DNA of 64,000 nt from Luteimonas gilva (GCF_005239095.1 NZ_SZUA01000001.1:770848-834847); one strand, 5' to 3'; numbered from the stretch's first letter, positions 52,221 to 60,704 are shown. Notes: generated from the letters alone by a model not told the origin. Numbers and translations are program-made.

Positions 52221-52783
52221 GGCGACACCCGCAGTTGCGCCCGGTTTCTGGCCCACTCTTCGCGGGTCTGTCCCCAGACTTCCAGTTCTTTCTCGTGGTA
52301 AGGCTCGGGCAAGCGTCCGTTGCGCAGTTTTTTCGAACCGAGCTTGGCGGCGACGCTGCGCGAGGGCGCATTGTCGAAATCGATGGTGTGGATGATTTCG
52401 TCCCACCCCAGATGTTCGAAGGCCCAATCCATCGCCGCGGCCGCGCCTTCGGTCGCATAACCCTTGCCGCCGGCATCGATCGCGACGCCCCAACCCACTT
52501 CCGTTCCCGGCCAGCCTTCCGGTTGCCAAGGTCCGAGGCGACCGACCCAGCGTCCGCTGCTTTTCTCGATGACCGAAAAGAAACCGAAGCCGTACGCGGT
52601 CCAGGAGCCGATCACCGACATCAGGCCGCGCCATGCGATCGGCCGCGACTGCGCGCCGCCGATGAAGCGCACGTGTTCTCCGTCGGCCATGAAATCGGCC
52701 CAGGCGTCGAGATCCTCGCGCGCCGGCGGCCTCAAGATCAGGCGTTCGGTTTCCAGCACCGGGCCGAGCGCGGCCGTTTTCAT
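52217..52783 (-). CDS. GNAT-family N-acetyltransferase, paralogue B
   Basis: 188 residues with the RimJ/RimL-type layout. LETERLILRPPAREDLDAWADFMADGEHVRFIGG lies at the start, IGSWTAYGFGFFSVIEKSSGRWVGRLGPWQPEGWPG near 60, and the acetyl-CoA loop GGKGYATEGAAAAMDWAFEHLGW near 108. It ends VWGQTREEWARNR. It is a clear homologue of the next gene (same WGQ.R.EW ending and GPW.PEGWPG). It probably acetylates a small amine, ribosomal protein or antibiotic-like molecule; the acceptor is unknown. Confidence 0.9.
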   Translation of the reverse strand: MKTAALGPVLETERLILRPPAREDLDAWADFMADGEHVRFIGGAQSRPIAWRGLMSVIGSWTAYGFGFFSVIEKSSGRWVGRLGPWQPEGWPGTEVGWGVAIDAGGKGYATEGAAAAMDWAFEHLGWDEIIHTIDFDNAPSRSVAAKLGSKKLRNGRLPEPYHEKELEVWGQTREEWARNRAQLRVSP

Positions 52784-53325
52784 GCCGAGCGCCTCGCCTG
52801 CCATTCGTCGCGGCTCTGCCCCCAGATGTCGATCGGGTGGTCTTCGCTCGGCGGCGGGAGTTTGCCCGGGCCTTTGTTGCGCGAGCCCAGACGCTCGGCC
52901 ACGCGTTGCGACGGCACGTTGTCCGGATCGATGCAGTGGATCACGTCTTTCCAGCCCAGGTTTTCGAACGCCCAATCCATCGCGGCCTTGCCGGCTTCGG
53001 TGGCGTAACCCTTGCCTTGCGCGTCGGGATGGAAAGCCCAACCGAGTTCGTTGCCCGGCCAGCCTTCGGGGCGCCAGGGGCCGAGTTGGCCCAGCCAGAG
53101 GCCGGTTTCTTTTTCGACGATCGAGAACATCGCGAAGCCTTGCAGCTGCCATGCGCCGGGCATCTGCAGAAACTTGCGCCAGGCCTCGGCGCGCTTGAGC
53201 GGGCCGCCGAGGAATTTCATCGCGCCCTCATCGGCGTGCAGTTCGGCGTAGCGGCCGAAGTCGTCGATATGCGGCAGGCGCAGGACCAAGCGTTCGGTTT
53301 CGATGCGGATGTCGTCGGTTTGCAA
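52780..53325 (-). CDS. GNAT-family N-acetyltransferase, paralogue A
   Basis: 181 residues. IETERLVLRLPHIDDFGRYAELHADEGAMKFLGG is near the start, IVEKETGLWLGQLGPWRPEGWPG near 80, the acetyl-CoA loop QGKGYATEAGKAAMDWAFENLGW near 105, and it ends WGQSRDEWQAR. About half of the aligned positions match paralogue B by eye, so this is a tandem duplication, and the two are kept coupled by a 4-base overlap. Confidence 0.9.
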   Translation of the reverse strand: MQTDDIRIETERLVLRLPHIDDFGRYAELHADEGAMKFLGGPLKRAEAWRKFLQMPGAWQLQGFAMFSIVEKETGLWLGQLGPWRPEGWPGNELGWAFHPDAQGKGYATEAGKAAMDWAFENLGWKDVIHCIDPDNVPSQRVAERLGSRNKGPGKLPPPSEDHPIDIWGQSRDEWQARRSA

Positions 53326-53340
53326 GCCCTGCTCCTGAAG

Positions 53341-53505
53341 CTGCCTCTCCCATCGGGAGTGGGTTGGGGTGAGGGTTCGGAGAAGCTACGTCGCTCCAGA
53401 ATCGCTGCGATGCGGCAACCATTTCCCTGGCGACCCGATCCACTATCGCTACGCCGAACCCTCATCCGGCGCTGCGCGCCACCTTCTCCCGGCGGGAGAA
53501 GGGTG
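53341..53505. repeat. Dispersed repeat, TCTCCCATCGGG...TTCTCCC family
   Basis: Contains CCTCTCCCATCGGGAGTGGG and GGGTGAGGGTTCGGAGAAG, then CCCTCATCCGGC and CACCTTCTCCCGGCGGGAGA. The element at 63785-63905 has the same parts in the same order, including GGGTTCGGAGAAG. It occupies the gap between the GNAT and gcdH genes. Confidence 0.8.
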
Positions 53506-53510
53506 CGAGA

Positions 53511-54674
53511 TCAAAACGCGTTGATGCCCGTCAGCTCGCGCCCGACCACCAACTGGTGCACCGTCTCGGTGCCTTCGTAAGTGATCACCGATTCCAGATT
53601 CAAACCGTGCCGGATCGGGCAATGCTCGGTGGTGATGCCGGCGCCGCCGAGCAGGTCGCGCGCTTCGCGGGCGATGTCGATGGCCATGCGGCAGTTGTTC
53701 CACTTGGCCAACGAGACCTGGGTCGGCTGCATCTTGCCGGCGTCCTTCAAACGGCCCAGTTGCAGCGACAGCAACTGCGCGCTGGTGATGCGGCGCGCCC
53801 AATCGGCCATCTTCAGCTGCGCGCTTTGCGTCGCAGCCACCGGACGGTCGAACAGGATGCGTTCCTTGGAATAGTTCAACGCTTCGTCCAGGCAAGCGAT
53901 GGCCGCGCCGATCGGACCCCAAGTGATGCCGTAGCGAGCCTGGGTCAGGCAGCCGAGCGGGCCTTTCAGGCCTTTCACGTTCGGCAGACGGTTGGCTTCG
54001 GGCACGCGCACGTTGTCGAAGAACAGCGCGCTGGTCACCGACGCGCGCAGGCTCATCTTGTGCTTGATCTCCTGCGCGGTGAAGCCGGCGAAGCCCTTCT
54101 CCACTACGAAGCCCTGGATGCCCTCGTCGGTCTGCGCCCAGACGATGGCGATATCGGCCAGATTGCCGTTAGTGATCCACATCTTGGAACCGTTGAGGAT
54201 CCAGTCGGCGCCGTCCTTCTTGGCGTTGGTTTTCATATTCGCCGGGTCCGAGCCGCCCTGCGGCTCGGTCAGGCCGAAGCAGCCGATGACCTTGCCGGCG
54301 GCCATGTCGGGCAGCCAGCGTTTGCGCTGCTCTTCGGTGCCGTAGGCGTAGATCGGATACATGCATAGCGAGGACTGCACGCTGGCGAAGCTGCGGATGC
54401 CGCTGTCGCCGCGTTCCAGTTCCTGACAGATCAGGCCGTAGCTGACCGCGTTGAGGCCGGCGCAGCCGTATTCCTCGGGCAAGGAGGCACCCAGCAAGCC
54501 CAGTTCGGCCATTTCCGGGATCAGTTCTTTGGGGAAACGGGCCTGGTCGAAGCAGTCGCCGATGATCGGCAGCACACGTTCGTCGGTGAAACGGGCCACG
54601 GTTTCCTGCACGGCGCGCTCCTCTTCGCTGAGCAGGGAGCGGACGTCGTACAGATCGTAGGGATGCAGGGCCAT
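53511..54674 (-). CDS. gcdH: Glutaryl-CoA dehydrogenase
   Basis: FAD enzyme that converts glutaryl-CoA to crotonyl-CoA in lysine and tryptophan catabolism. 387 residues from the ATG at 54674. The flavin motif CFGLTEPQGGSDPANMKT is near 133, WITNGNLADIAIVWAQT near 165, and the active-site Glu is in YEGTETVHQLVVGRELTGINAF near 365, a C-terminus very like human GCDH. A Gln/Thr variation next to the base is within the family range. It is not linked to a visible lysine degradation cluster. Confidence 0.92.
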   Translation of the reverse strand: MALHPYDLYDVRSLLSEEERAVQETVARFTDERVLPIIGDCFDQARFPKELIPEMAELGLLGASLPEEYGCAGLNAVSYGLICQELERGDSGIRSFASVQSSLCMYPIYAYGTEEQRKRWLPDMAAGKVIGCFGLTEPQGGSDPANMKTNAKKDGADWILNGSKMWITNGNLADIAIVWAQTDEGIQGFVVEKGFAGFTAQEIKHKMSLRASVTSALFFDNVRVPEANRLPNVKGLKGPLGCLTQARYGITWGPIGAAIACLDEALNYSKERILFDRPVAATQSAQLKMADWARRITSAQLLSLQLGRLKDAGKMQPTQVSLAKWNNCRMAIDIAREARDLLGGAGITTEHCPIRHGLNLESVITYEGTETVHQLVVGRELTGINAF

Positions 54675-54741
54675 GGCGGTTTCGGCGAACGGGAAACCGG
54701 CATTGTATCGGGCCGTGTTGCAGCGCGGCACCCCGCGGCTT

Positions 54742-54810
54742 TTGTGGGAGGGGCTTCAGCCCCGACAACAAGCTCGCGGCGGGCTGTCGGGGCTGAAGCC
54801 CCTCCCACAA
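54742..54810. repeat. Long inverted repeat, REP/REPIN-like family, copy 6 (variant)
   Basis: Arms TTGTGGGAGGGGCTTCAGCC and GGCTGAAGCCCCTCCCACAA. The core is GGGGCTTCAGCCCC instead of GCGGCTTCAGCCGC, a compensated pair of changes showing that the hairpin is kept. It lies 67 bases upstream of the gcdH start. Confidence 0.85.
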
Positions 54811-54883
54811 GAGCTCATCTGCAATGGCCGAAACGAAACGGGCCCGGCGATGCCGGGCCCGTGGAAGCGCTTACTGGAGAAGC

Positions 54884-55690
54884 TTACTGGCGCGGAGCCT
54901 CATCGCCCGAAGCCGAGGCCACCTGGGTCACGACCTGGCCGTCGATCACCGGCAGGCGGTCGCCCGGCTTCTGGTCCATGCGCACGGTGCGCTCCTGGCC
55001 CTGATAGCGGTAGGTGACGTCGTAACCGGTGGTCACGTCCTCGTCGCCGAGCAGAATGCGCTCGCCCGGCTTGCTGCCGGTGCGCATGGTGCCGGTGGTG
55101 CCGTCCGGATTGCGGTAGGTCACGTTGTAGGCGACCGTCTTGGACGAGGTCGAGGTGCCGGAAACGGTGTGGCACTGGCGCTGGGTCCGGTTCACGACCT
55201 GGCCGCCGACATGGCGACGGTCGATTTCACGACCCGCGAAGCCGCCGCCGACCGCGCCGGCCACCGTGGCGAGCTTGCGGCCATTGCCGCCGCCGACTTG
55301 GTTGCCGATCAAGCCGCCGATCACCGCGCCGGCCACCGTGCCGCCGACGTTGCCGTCGCGCTCAGGCAGGCGTTCCTGGACCACGACATCGTTGCAGACT
55401 TCGCGCGGATTGGAAGTGGTGACGGTTTCGCGCACCGGCTCGGTGCCGATCACGGTTGCGTACAGCTTTTCCTTCTCGGTGATCGGACGAGCGTCGATCA
55501 CCTGCGCGTATTCGACGCGGCCGCCGGCGGGAATGCCGTTGTTTTGGGCTACGTCGTTCAACGGACCGGGCTGCAGCTGAGAAGCCGACGTGTAATCGGG
55601 CTGCTTGTCGCGATTGTTCTGGAACGCCGCCACCGCGACGCCGCCTACCAGCAGCGAAGCCAGTGCGATTGCCAAAGTATTGTTCTTCAT
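54884..55690 (-). CDS. Glycine-zipper 2TM envelope protein
   Basis: 268 residues from the ATG at 55690, after GGGAGGC. The N-terminus is a signal anchor or cleavable signal (NNTLAIALASLLVGGVAVAAF). The central part has the glycine-zipper membrane segment VGGTVAGAVIGGLIGNQVGGG and a second, AGAVGGGFAGREIDRRHVG. The C-terminal 110 residues are a beta-rich domain with GYDVTYRYQGQERTVRMDQKPGDRLPVIDG and a repeat of the same pattern before it (AYNVTYRNPDGTTGTMRTGSKPGERI). It resembles SlyB-like surface antigens. The function, presumably envelope stability, is not known. Confidence 0.85.
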   Translation of the reverse strand: MKNNTLAIALASLLVGGVAVAAFQNNRDKQPDYTSASQLQPGPLNDVAQNNGIPAGGRVEYAQVIDARPITEKEKLYATVIGTEPVRETVTTSNPREVCNDVVVQERLPERDGNVGGTVAGAVIGGLIGNQVGGGNGRKLATVAGAVGGGFAGREIDRRHVGGQVVNRTQRQCHTVSGTSTSSKTVAYNVTYRNPDGTTGTMRTGSKPGERILLGDEDVTTGYDVTYRYQGQERTVRMDQKPGDRLPVIDGQVVTQVASASGDEAPRQ

Positions 55691-55867
55691 TAGCTGCCTC
55701 CCGAGGCGGTGCTGGTGTTGTTTCCCTCGATGGGGATTGCAGCATGCCCAGCCTGAACCGAAAGGTGAAAATTTCGTGGCAAGCTGTCGGGAACATGAAC
55801 TGCCACGCGCCTGCCAAACCTGACCGGGCGTGGTAGCGTGACCGCATTCCCAATTGAGGATCCGGCG

Positions 55868-56095
55868 ATGGCCAACCCCCTGCTCGCGCCCGTGCTGCGC
55901 TGGTTCGGCCGGCTGCGCTTTCCGCACCTGTTCCTGCTGACCGCGGCGCTGTTCGTGGCCGATACCCTGGTGCCGGATTTCATCCCGTTCGTCGACGAAT
56001 TGCTGCTGGGCTTGGGCACTCTGCTGTTGGCCAACTTCAAGAACCGCAAGCTGGATCCTGCCGCGCCGATCGAGGGCGAAACCGGAAAGCGTTGA
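55868..56095 (+). CDS. Small membrane protein, DUF6116-like
   Basis: 75 residues. NPLLAPVLRWFGRLRFPHLF is followed by a membrane helix (LLTAALFVADTLVPDFIPFVD) and a second (LLLGLGTLLLANF). The ATG at 55868 has GAGGA eight bases upstream; an in-frame ATG 30 bases earlier is less good. The pattern LxWxxRLRFPxLFxLTA...IPDFIPFxDEILLGLGTLLLA is that of a short Xanthomonadaceae family, as I recall DUF6116. It is likely an operon partner of tatD, whose GTG lies four bases after the stop. Function unknown. Confidence 0.78.
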   Translation: MANPLLAPVLRWFGRLRFPHLFLLTAALFVADTLVPDFIPFVDELLLGLGTLLLANFKNRKLDPAAPIEGETGKR

Positions 56096-56098
56096 TCC

Positions 56099-56857
56099 GT
56101 GCTGATCGACAGCCATTGCCATTTGGATGCGCCGGAGTTCGATGCCGACCGTGCGCAAGCGATCGCCCGCGCCGCGGGTGCCGGCGTAACCGCGCAGATC
56201 GTGCCTGCGATCGCCGCCGCCAGCTGGCCGAAACTGCGCGAGGTCTGCGCGATGGCGCCGGGGCTGCATGCGGCCTACGGCTTGCATCCGATGTATTTGG
56301 CCGAACATCGGCCCGAACATCTCGACGAACTGCGCGAGTGGATCGAGCGCGAACGCCCGGTCGCGGTCGGCGAATGCGGCTTGGATTATTTCGTCGAAGG
56401 ATTGGATCCGGAAGAGCAGCGAACCTATTTCGACGGCCAGTTGGCTCTGGCGCGCGAGTTCGGCTTGCCGGTGATCGTGCACGCGCGGCGCGCGGTCGAT
56501 GCGGCGATCGCTTCGATCAAACGCATCGGCGGATTGCGCGGCGTGGTGCACAGCTTTTCCGGCAGCCCCGAACAAGCGCGGCAGTTGTGGAATCTGGATT
56601 TCATGATCGGCCTGGGCGGTCCTGTGACGTACGAACGCGCGAACCGGTTGCGCAAGCTGGCCGCGGAGATGCCGCTGGAATTCCTATTGCTGGAAACCGA
56701 TTCGCCGGACCAGCCCGATGCCGGCATTCGCGGGCAGCGCAACGAACCCGCGCGATTGGTCCGAGTGTGCGAAACGATCGCCGCGCTGCGCGGTGCCTCG
56801 CCGCAGGAAATCGCTGCGGGGACCAGCGACAATGCGCGCAGGCTCTTCCGCTTGTAG
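56099..56857 (+). CDS. tatD: TatD-family metal-dependent deoxyribonuclease
   Basis: 252 residues from a GTG start (MLIDSHCHLD). The metal ligands fit the TatD pattern: His-x-His near residue 5, a Glu in AVGECGLDYF near 92, HARRA near 127, HSFSG near 150, and LLLETDSPDQPD near 200. It has the normal length for a 3'-5' exonuclease of the TIM-barrel amidohydrolase type. The 4-base spacing from the preceding small gene suggests one transcript. Confidence 0.93.
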   Translation: MLIDSHCHLDAPEFDADRAQAIARAAGAGVTAQIVPAIAAASWPKLREVCAMAPGLHAAYGLHPMYLAEHRPEHLDELREWIERERPVAVGECGLDYFVEGLDPEEQRTYFDGQLALAREFGLPVIVHARRAVDAAIASIKRIGGLRGVVHSFSGSPEQARQLWNLDFMIGLGGPVTYERANRLRKLAAEMPLEFLLLETDSPDQPDAGIRGQRNEPARLVRVCETIAALRGASPQEIAAGTSDNARRLFRL

Positions 56858-56874
56858 TTCTGTTCTTGTGGGAG

Positions 56875-56940
56875 CGACTTCAGCCGCGACAGCCCTGCGG
56901 CTCACGCCCTCACCCACCCTCTCCCGCAAGCGGGAGAGGG
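56875..56940. repeat. Half REP-like element joined to a CTCTCCC repeat
   Basis: Left arm TTGTGGGAGCGACTTCAGCC without its partner, then CCTCACCCACCCTCTCCCGC and GCGGGAGAGGG, the other family. It separates tatD from the convergent tcdA gene. Confidence 0.75.
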
Positions 56941-56942
56941 CT

Positions 56943-57743
56943 TCAAGCGTCCGACGCTTTCGGTTTGAGCAGCATCTCGATCGCCTTGCCCACCGCGGCG
57001 AACGCGAACGCGCCGGTGATGTGCGTCGCCGCGCCCAAGCCGGCGCCGCAATCCAATTTCAGCGCGGCGTCGGCGCCCAATTTCGGACGCAGGCCGGACA
57101 CGCTGCCGTCGGCTTGGGGATAGCGGACGTTCTCCAGCGAATAGACCGCCGGCACGCCGAAATAGCGTTGCGGGCTTTTCGGAAAATTGAATTCGGCGCG
57201 CAATTTTTTGCGGATCAAGGCCAGCATCGCGTCGTGTTCGGTGCGCGACAGGTCGCGGACCCGCACCAAAGTCGGATCGGTACGCCCGCCCGCGGAACCG
57301 ACGGCGATCACCGGCTGCTTACGGCGGCGGCACCAGGCGATCATCTCGACCTTGGCGCGGAAGCTGTCGCAAGCGTCCAGCACCAGGTCGAAGCCGCCGC
57401 CCAGCAAAGCCTCCAGGGTGGAAGGCGTGACGAAGGCCGGTACGGCGTCGATCGACATTCCCGGATTGATCGCGCGACAACGTTCGGCCAAAGCCTCGGC
57501 CTTGTTGCGCCCGTACTGGCCTTCCAACGCGGGCAATTGCCGGTTGGTGTTCGACAGGCACAGGTCGTCGGCGTCGATCAGACTAAGATGGCCGATGCCC
57601 GAACGCGCCAGCGCTTCCGCCGCCCACGAGCCGACGCCGCCCACGCCCACCACCGCCACCCGGCATTCGCCCAGGCGCGCGAGCGCGCCGCGTCCGTACA
57701 GGCGGTCGATGCCGGCGAAACGTTCTTTCCATCCTTCGCGCAT
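56943..57743 (-). CDS. tcdA: tRNA cyclic N6-threonylcarbamoyladenosine synthase
   Basis: Cyclises the t6A37 side chain of tRNAs using ATP. 266 residues of the ThiF/E1 fold. The dinucleotide motif VAVVGVGGVGSWAAEALARSG starts near 28. LIDADDLCLSNTNRQLPAL and LVLDACDSFRAKVEMIAWC are typical, and VVSxSAGG-type GSAGGRTDPTLVRVRDLSRTEHD completes the TcdA pattern. The start at 57743 matches the usual N-terminus (ERFAGIDRLYG). It is convergent with tatD. Confidence 0.93.
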   Translation of the reverse strand: MREGWKERFAGIDRLYGRGALARLGECRVAVVGVGGVGSWAAEALARSGIGHLSLIDADDLCLSNTNRQLPALEGQYGRNKAEALAERCRAINPGMSIDAVPAFVTPSTLEALLGGGFDLVLDACDSFRAKVEMIAWCRRRKQPVIAVGSAGGRTDPTLVRVRDLSRTEHDAMLALIRKKLRAEFNFPKSPQRYFGVPAVYSLENVRYPQADGSVSGLRPKLGADAALKLDCGAGLGAATHITGAFAFAAVGKAIEMLLKPKASDA

Positions 57744-57844
57744 CCCGCCATCTTAGCGCTTGCGCAATGCGGAGCCCGCTCCGCTGCGTGGACGAGGGCC
57801 CGCGGCGGCATGTTATGTTCGCGGCGAATCCAACGGAGCCCGCC

Positions 57845-58297
57845 ATGTCCTCGCCAGCCCCGAACGCGTCCGCCCCGAAGAAGCCTTCCGCCGCCGGCCG
57901 CTATTTGTTCCTGTTCCTGCTCGGTCTGGTGATCGGCATCGTCGCCACGGTGATGGCCTTGCGGGCCATCGATGCGCGCAAAGATCATTTCCCCGATTCG
58001 GTGATGCATGTGCAGGGATGGCATCTGGCGCAACTGAAGGCCAGCGTCGAACAGAACCGCTGCGGAGCCACCGACACGCTGCCGCATCTGCAGGCGCTGC
58101 GCACGATGGCCAACGACTTGGAACCCGCCTTCCCGGACCTGCGCGAGGACGAACGCTTCGCCCGCCACGCCAGCGGCATGCGCGCGGCGCTCGACGGCGC
58201 CCTCGCCTCGCCGCCCATGAATTGCCCGGGCGTGACCGCGGCCGTCGACAAGGTGGGCCAGGCGTGCAAGGCCTGCCATCAGGACTTCCGCAACTGA
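57845..58297 (+). CDS. Membrane-anchored cytochrome c'-like protein
   Basis: 150 residues from the ATG at 57845 with CGGAG upstream. A Lys/Pro-rich start is followed by one membrane helix (YLFLFLLGLVIGIVATVMAL) and a helical periplasmic domain. It ends with CKACHQDFRN, a CxxCH heme site just before the C-terminus as in cytochromes c' and c-556. Two further Cys (ENRCGA, NCPGVT) lie in the helices. It should bind one heme c; an electron-transfer or NO-related role is inference. A hairpin of GACGGACCGTC type follows the stop. Confidence 0.82.
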   Translation: MSSPAPNASAPKKPSAAGRYLFLFLLGLVIGIVATVMALRAIDARKDHFPDSVMHVQGWHLAQLKASVEQNRCGATDTLPHLQALRTMANDLEPAFPDLREDERFARHASGMRAALDGALASPPMNCPGVTAAVDKVGQACKACHQDFRN

Positions 58298-58405
58298 ATT
58301 GGCGCTTGACGGACCGTCGAGGGTTGACGGTCCGTTCATGGTCGCGGTTCTAATTTCTTGCCCGCAAGCAGGCGAATCCAACGCCCGCTCACACAGGAGA
58401 GCCGC

Positions 58406-58903
58406 ATGAACATCCGTCTGATCAGTCTGGCCGCCCTCGCCTCGTTGGCGCTGGCCGGTTGCGCCACCTCGCCGGGCTATTACGGCGGCGGCGGTGGTTA
58501 CAACAACAACGGCGGCTACAACAATCCGCCCCCGCCGTCCTACGGCAATAACAGCAATTGCTACGACTGCGGCCAGGTGGTCGGCATCCAGCGCGTCGCC
58601 GGTTCCGGCGCGCCGCGCGCGACCGGCGCGATCCTGGGCGGCATCGTCGGCGCGGCCGCCGGACGCGAGATCGCCGACGACCACACCGATAGCAAGGGCC
58701 GCAAGAACACGGCCACCATCGCCGGCGCCGCCGCGGGCGCACTGGCCGGCAACGCCATCCAGAACCGCGTCAGCAACGCCGAAAACGACATCACCGTGCG
58801 CTTGAACGACGGCCGCACCGTGACCGTGCGCCAGGTCGACATGGCCGGCATCCGCATGGGCGCCTACGTCCGCGTGTACAACAATCACGTTTGGCCGCAG
58901 TAA
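58406..58903 (+). CDS. Glycine-zipper lipoprotein, SlyB-like
   Basis: 165 residues with a lipobox (LASLALAGC, Cys19). The next 40 residues are Gly/Asn/Tyr/Pro rich (YYGGGGGYNNNGGYNNPPPPSY) with two Cys (NCYDCG). VVGIQRV precedes glycine-zipper segments (ATGAILGGIVGAAAGREIADDH and ATIAGAAAGALAGNAIQNR), and a C-terminal beta domain (ITVRLNDGRTVTVRQVDMAGIRMGAYVRVYNNHVW) follows. It resembles outer-membrane lipoproteins of the SlyB/Pal-like group. AGGAGAG precedes the ATG. Confidence 0.88.
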   Translation: MNIRLISLAALASLALAGCATSPGYYGGGGGYNNNGGYNNPPPPSYGNNSNCYDCGQVVGIQRVAGSGAPRATGAILGGIVGAAAGREIADDHTDSKGRKNTATIAGAAAGALAGNAIQNRVSNAENDITVRLNDGRTVTVRQVDMAGIRMGAYVRVYNNHVWPQ

Positions 58904-58931
58904 GCCGCGCGTTTAAGCCTGCGAATCACCG

Positions 58932-58959
58932 GCGGCCCGCGAAAGCGGGCCGCTTTTTT
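58932..58959 (+). terminator. Rho-independent terminator after SlyB-like gene
   Basis: Perfect GCGGCCCGC stem with a GAAA tetraloop followed by TTTTTT. It lies 29 bases after the stop codon. Confidence 0.93.
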
Positions 58960-59061
58960 CGCGCTTCGTGATGCGACGCAAAAATGCGTCCGCCGCGCCA
59001 GGAGTAAGGTGGGCCGTCCGCCCCCGCGGACCACGTCACTTCCGACATGAGGGAACATGCG

Positions 59062-60165
59062 ATGAAGTCCACGTTACTCGGCGTTACCCTGGGTACCACC
59101 CTGCTCGCCGCGGCGATCGCCGCCGCCGGCGCCGCGCAGCCTTCGGCCAAGTTCAATCCCTTGCGGGTCAGCCTGACCGCGGCGACGGCCGATTCGGGCG
59201 GTTTCCTGGGCGCGGTAGAAGTCGTGATCACCAACACCGGCAACCGCACGGTGCGCGTGCCGAAGTGGGAATTACCGAACGAGTTCCTTGAAGCGAAGCT
59301 GTTCCAAGTCACCCGCGACGGCGCGCCGGTGCAATACGAAGGACCGATGATCAAGCGCGGCCTGCCCGGCGCCGAAGATTTCGCGATCCTGCGCGCCGGC
59401 GAAAGCTACCGCGCCACGGTCGATTTGACGGCGGCCTACGATATGACCCAAAGCGGCCGCTACGTCGTCACCCTGATCTCGCCGCTGCAGCACGCTTCGA
59501 CCTCGGGCGGCGAAATGCTGAAGGACATCCGCGGCTTGCCGATGCTGCTGCAAACCGCGCCGCTGAACCTCTGGGTGGACGGCAAGGATCAGCTGGGCGC
59601 CGTGCAGCAAGCCAAGCCTCCCAAGCCCGACGCCAGCGGCGTGGTGGTGAACGGAGTCACCTACAAGGGCTGCACCACCTCGCGCATCGATACCGCCGGC
59701 CAAGCGGTGAACGCCGCGCGCAACTACGCCGAGAACGGCAAAGGCTACTTGAACGCGGGAACGACCGGACCGCGCTACACCACTTGGTTCGGCGCCTACA
59801 CGTCGAGCCGCTATTCGACGGCGCGCCAGCATTTCGCCTCGATCGACACCGCCCTGGACCAGAACAACGGCCAGATCACCATCAACTGCGGCTGCAACCA
59901 GAGCTACTACGCCTACGTGTATCCGAACCGGCCGTACGAGATCTTCGTCTGCCGCGCCTTCTGGAGCGCGCCGCTGGTGGGCACCGATTCCAAGGCCGGC
60001 ACCCTGATCCACGAAACCAGCCACTTCACCGTGGTCGCCGGCACCGACGACATCGTCTACGGCCAAGCGGGCGCGAAGAACCTGGCGCTGAGCGATCCGA
60101 ACGGCGCGCTCAACAACGCCGACAACCACGAGTACTTCGCGGAGAACACGCCGTCGCAGAACTGA
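59062..60165 (+). CDS. Secreted M35 peptidyl-Lys metalloendopeptidase
   Basis: Aspzincin zinc peptidase, 367 residues. A signal peptide ([25 protein letters not shown]) precedes a beta-sandwich prodomain with a typical start (LRVSLTAATADSGGFLGAVEVVITNTGNRTVRVPKWELP). The catalytic domain has HETSH at 317-321 and the aspzincin third ligand in GTDDIVYG ten bases of protein later, the GTxDxxYG signature. YPNRPYEIFVC and NADNHEYFAEN are also family motifs. Members cut before lysine. The ATG at 59062 was chosen over one at 59047 because of the GAGGGA ribosome site eight bases upstream. Confidence 0.9.
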   Translation: MKSTLLGVTLGTTLLAAAIAAAGAAQPSAKFNPLRVSLTAATADSGGFLGAVEVVITNTGNRTVRVPKWELPNEFLEAKLFQVTRDGAPVQYEGPMIKRGLPGAEDFAILRAGESYRATVDLTAAYDMTQSGRYVVTLISPLQHASTSGGEMLKDIRGLPMLLQTAPLNLWVDGKDQLGAVQQAKPPKPDASGVVVNGVTYKGCTTSRIDTAGQAVNAARNYAENGKGYLNAGTTGPRYTTWFGAYTSSRYSTARQHFASIDTALDQNNGQITINCGCNQSYYAYVYPNRPYEIFVCRAFWSAPLVGTDSKAGTLIHETSHFTVVAGTDDIVYGQAGAKNLALSDPNGALNNADNHEYFAENTPSQN

Positions 60166-60183
60166 CCGTCCGTTCCGTCCAAG

Positions 60184-60220
60184 AAAAAACCCCCGGCATC
60201 GCTGCCGGGGGTTTCTTTTT
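60184..60220. terminator. Bidirectional terminator between M35 peptidase and cold-shock genes
   Basis: A-run, then ACCCCCGGC and GCCGGGGGT arms around ATCGCT, followed by TTCTTTTTC; A-run and T-run are on both flanks. It serves the convergent genes ending at 60165 and 60239. Confidence 0.92.
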
Positions 60221-60238
60221 CGGCTCAAACCGAGCGGA

Positions 60239-60448
60239 TCACATCGGCTCTACGGCGTCCGCCTGCAGACCCTTCTGACCCTGGACGACGGTGAAGCTGA
60301 CCTTCTGGCCTTCCTTCAAGCTCTTGAAGCCCTGCGACTGGATCGCACGGAAGTGCACGAACACGTCTTCGCCATTCTCGCGGCTGATGAAGCCGAAACC
60401 CTTGGCGTCGTTGAACCACTTGACGGTACCTGTTTCACGGTTCGACAT
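60239..60448 (-). CDS. Cold-shock domain protein (CspA family)
   Basis: 69-residue nucleic-acid chaperone, single OB fold. [20 protein letters not shown] holds RNP1, and DVFVHFRAI holds RNP2. [24 protein letters not shown] follows. GAGGAG lies nine bases before the ATG. The roughly 200 bases upstream (60449-60660) contain no gene and would be the leader and promoter, typical for cold-shock genes, shared with the promoter of the DUF456 gene on the other strand. Confidence 0.96.
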   Translation of the reverse strand: MSNRETGTVKWFNDAKGFGFISRENGEDVFVHFRAIQSQGFKSLKEGQKVSFTVVQGQKGLQADAVEPM

Positions 60449-60704
60449 CGGTCTTGCTCCTCGAAGCGGTTGATATGCGCCGCGACTCACCCTTTTTCGT
60501 TCGGGCTCGCGACGGTGCTGGTTGCAAGGAGGCAACGAGGTGCAACGATGTAGCGGATCGGAAACAGGATCTACCCATCAGGCCACGGTTCACGGTGACC
60601 CTTGAAACTCAGCCAGCGAAACTTACCCCGGCATCTGTGAAAATGCAATCCGATGGCGTATGGCCGAAAAGCCGACGAACGTCCCATTTTTGGAAGGAAA
60701 TCCG

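Noticed and set aside
60449-60704. Riboswitch or structured RNA in the cold-shock leader
   Set aside because: No convincing conserved structure could be drawn by eye; treated as ordinary leader and promoter region.
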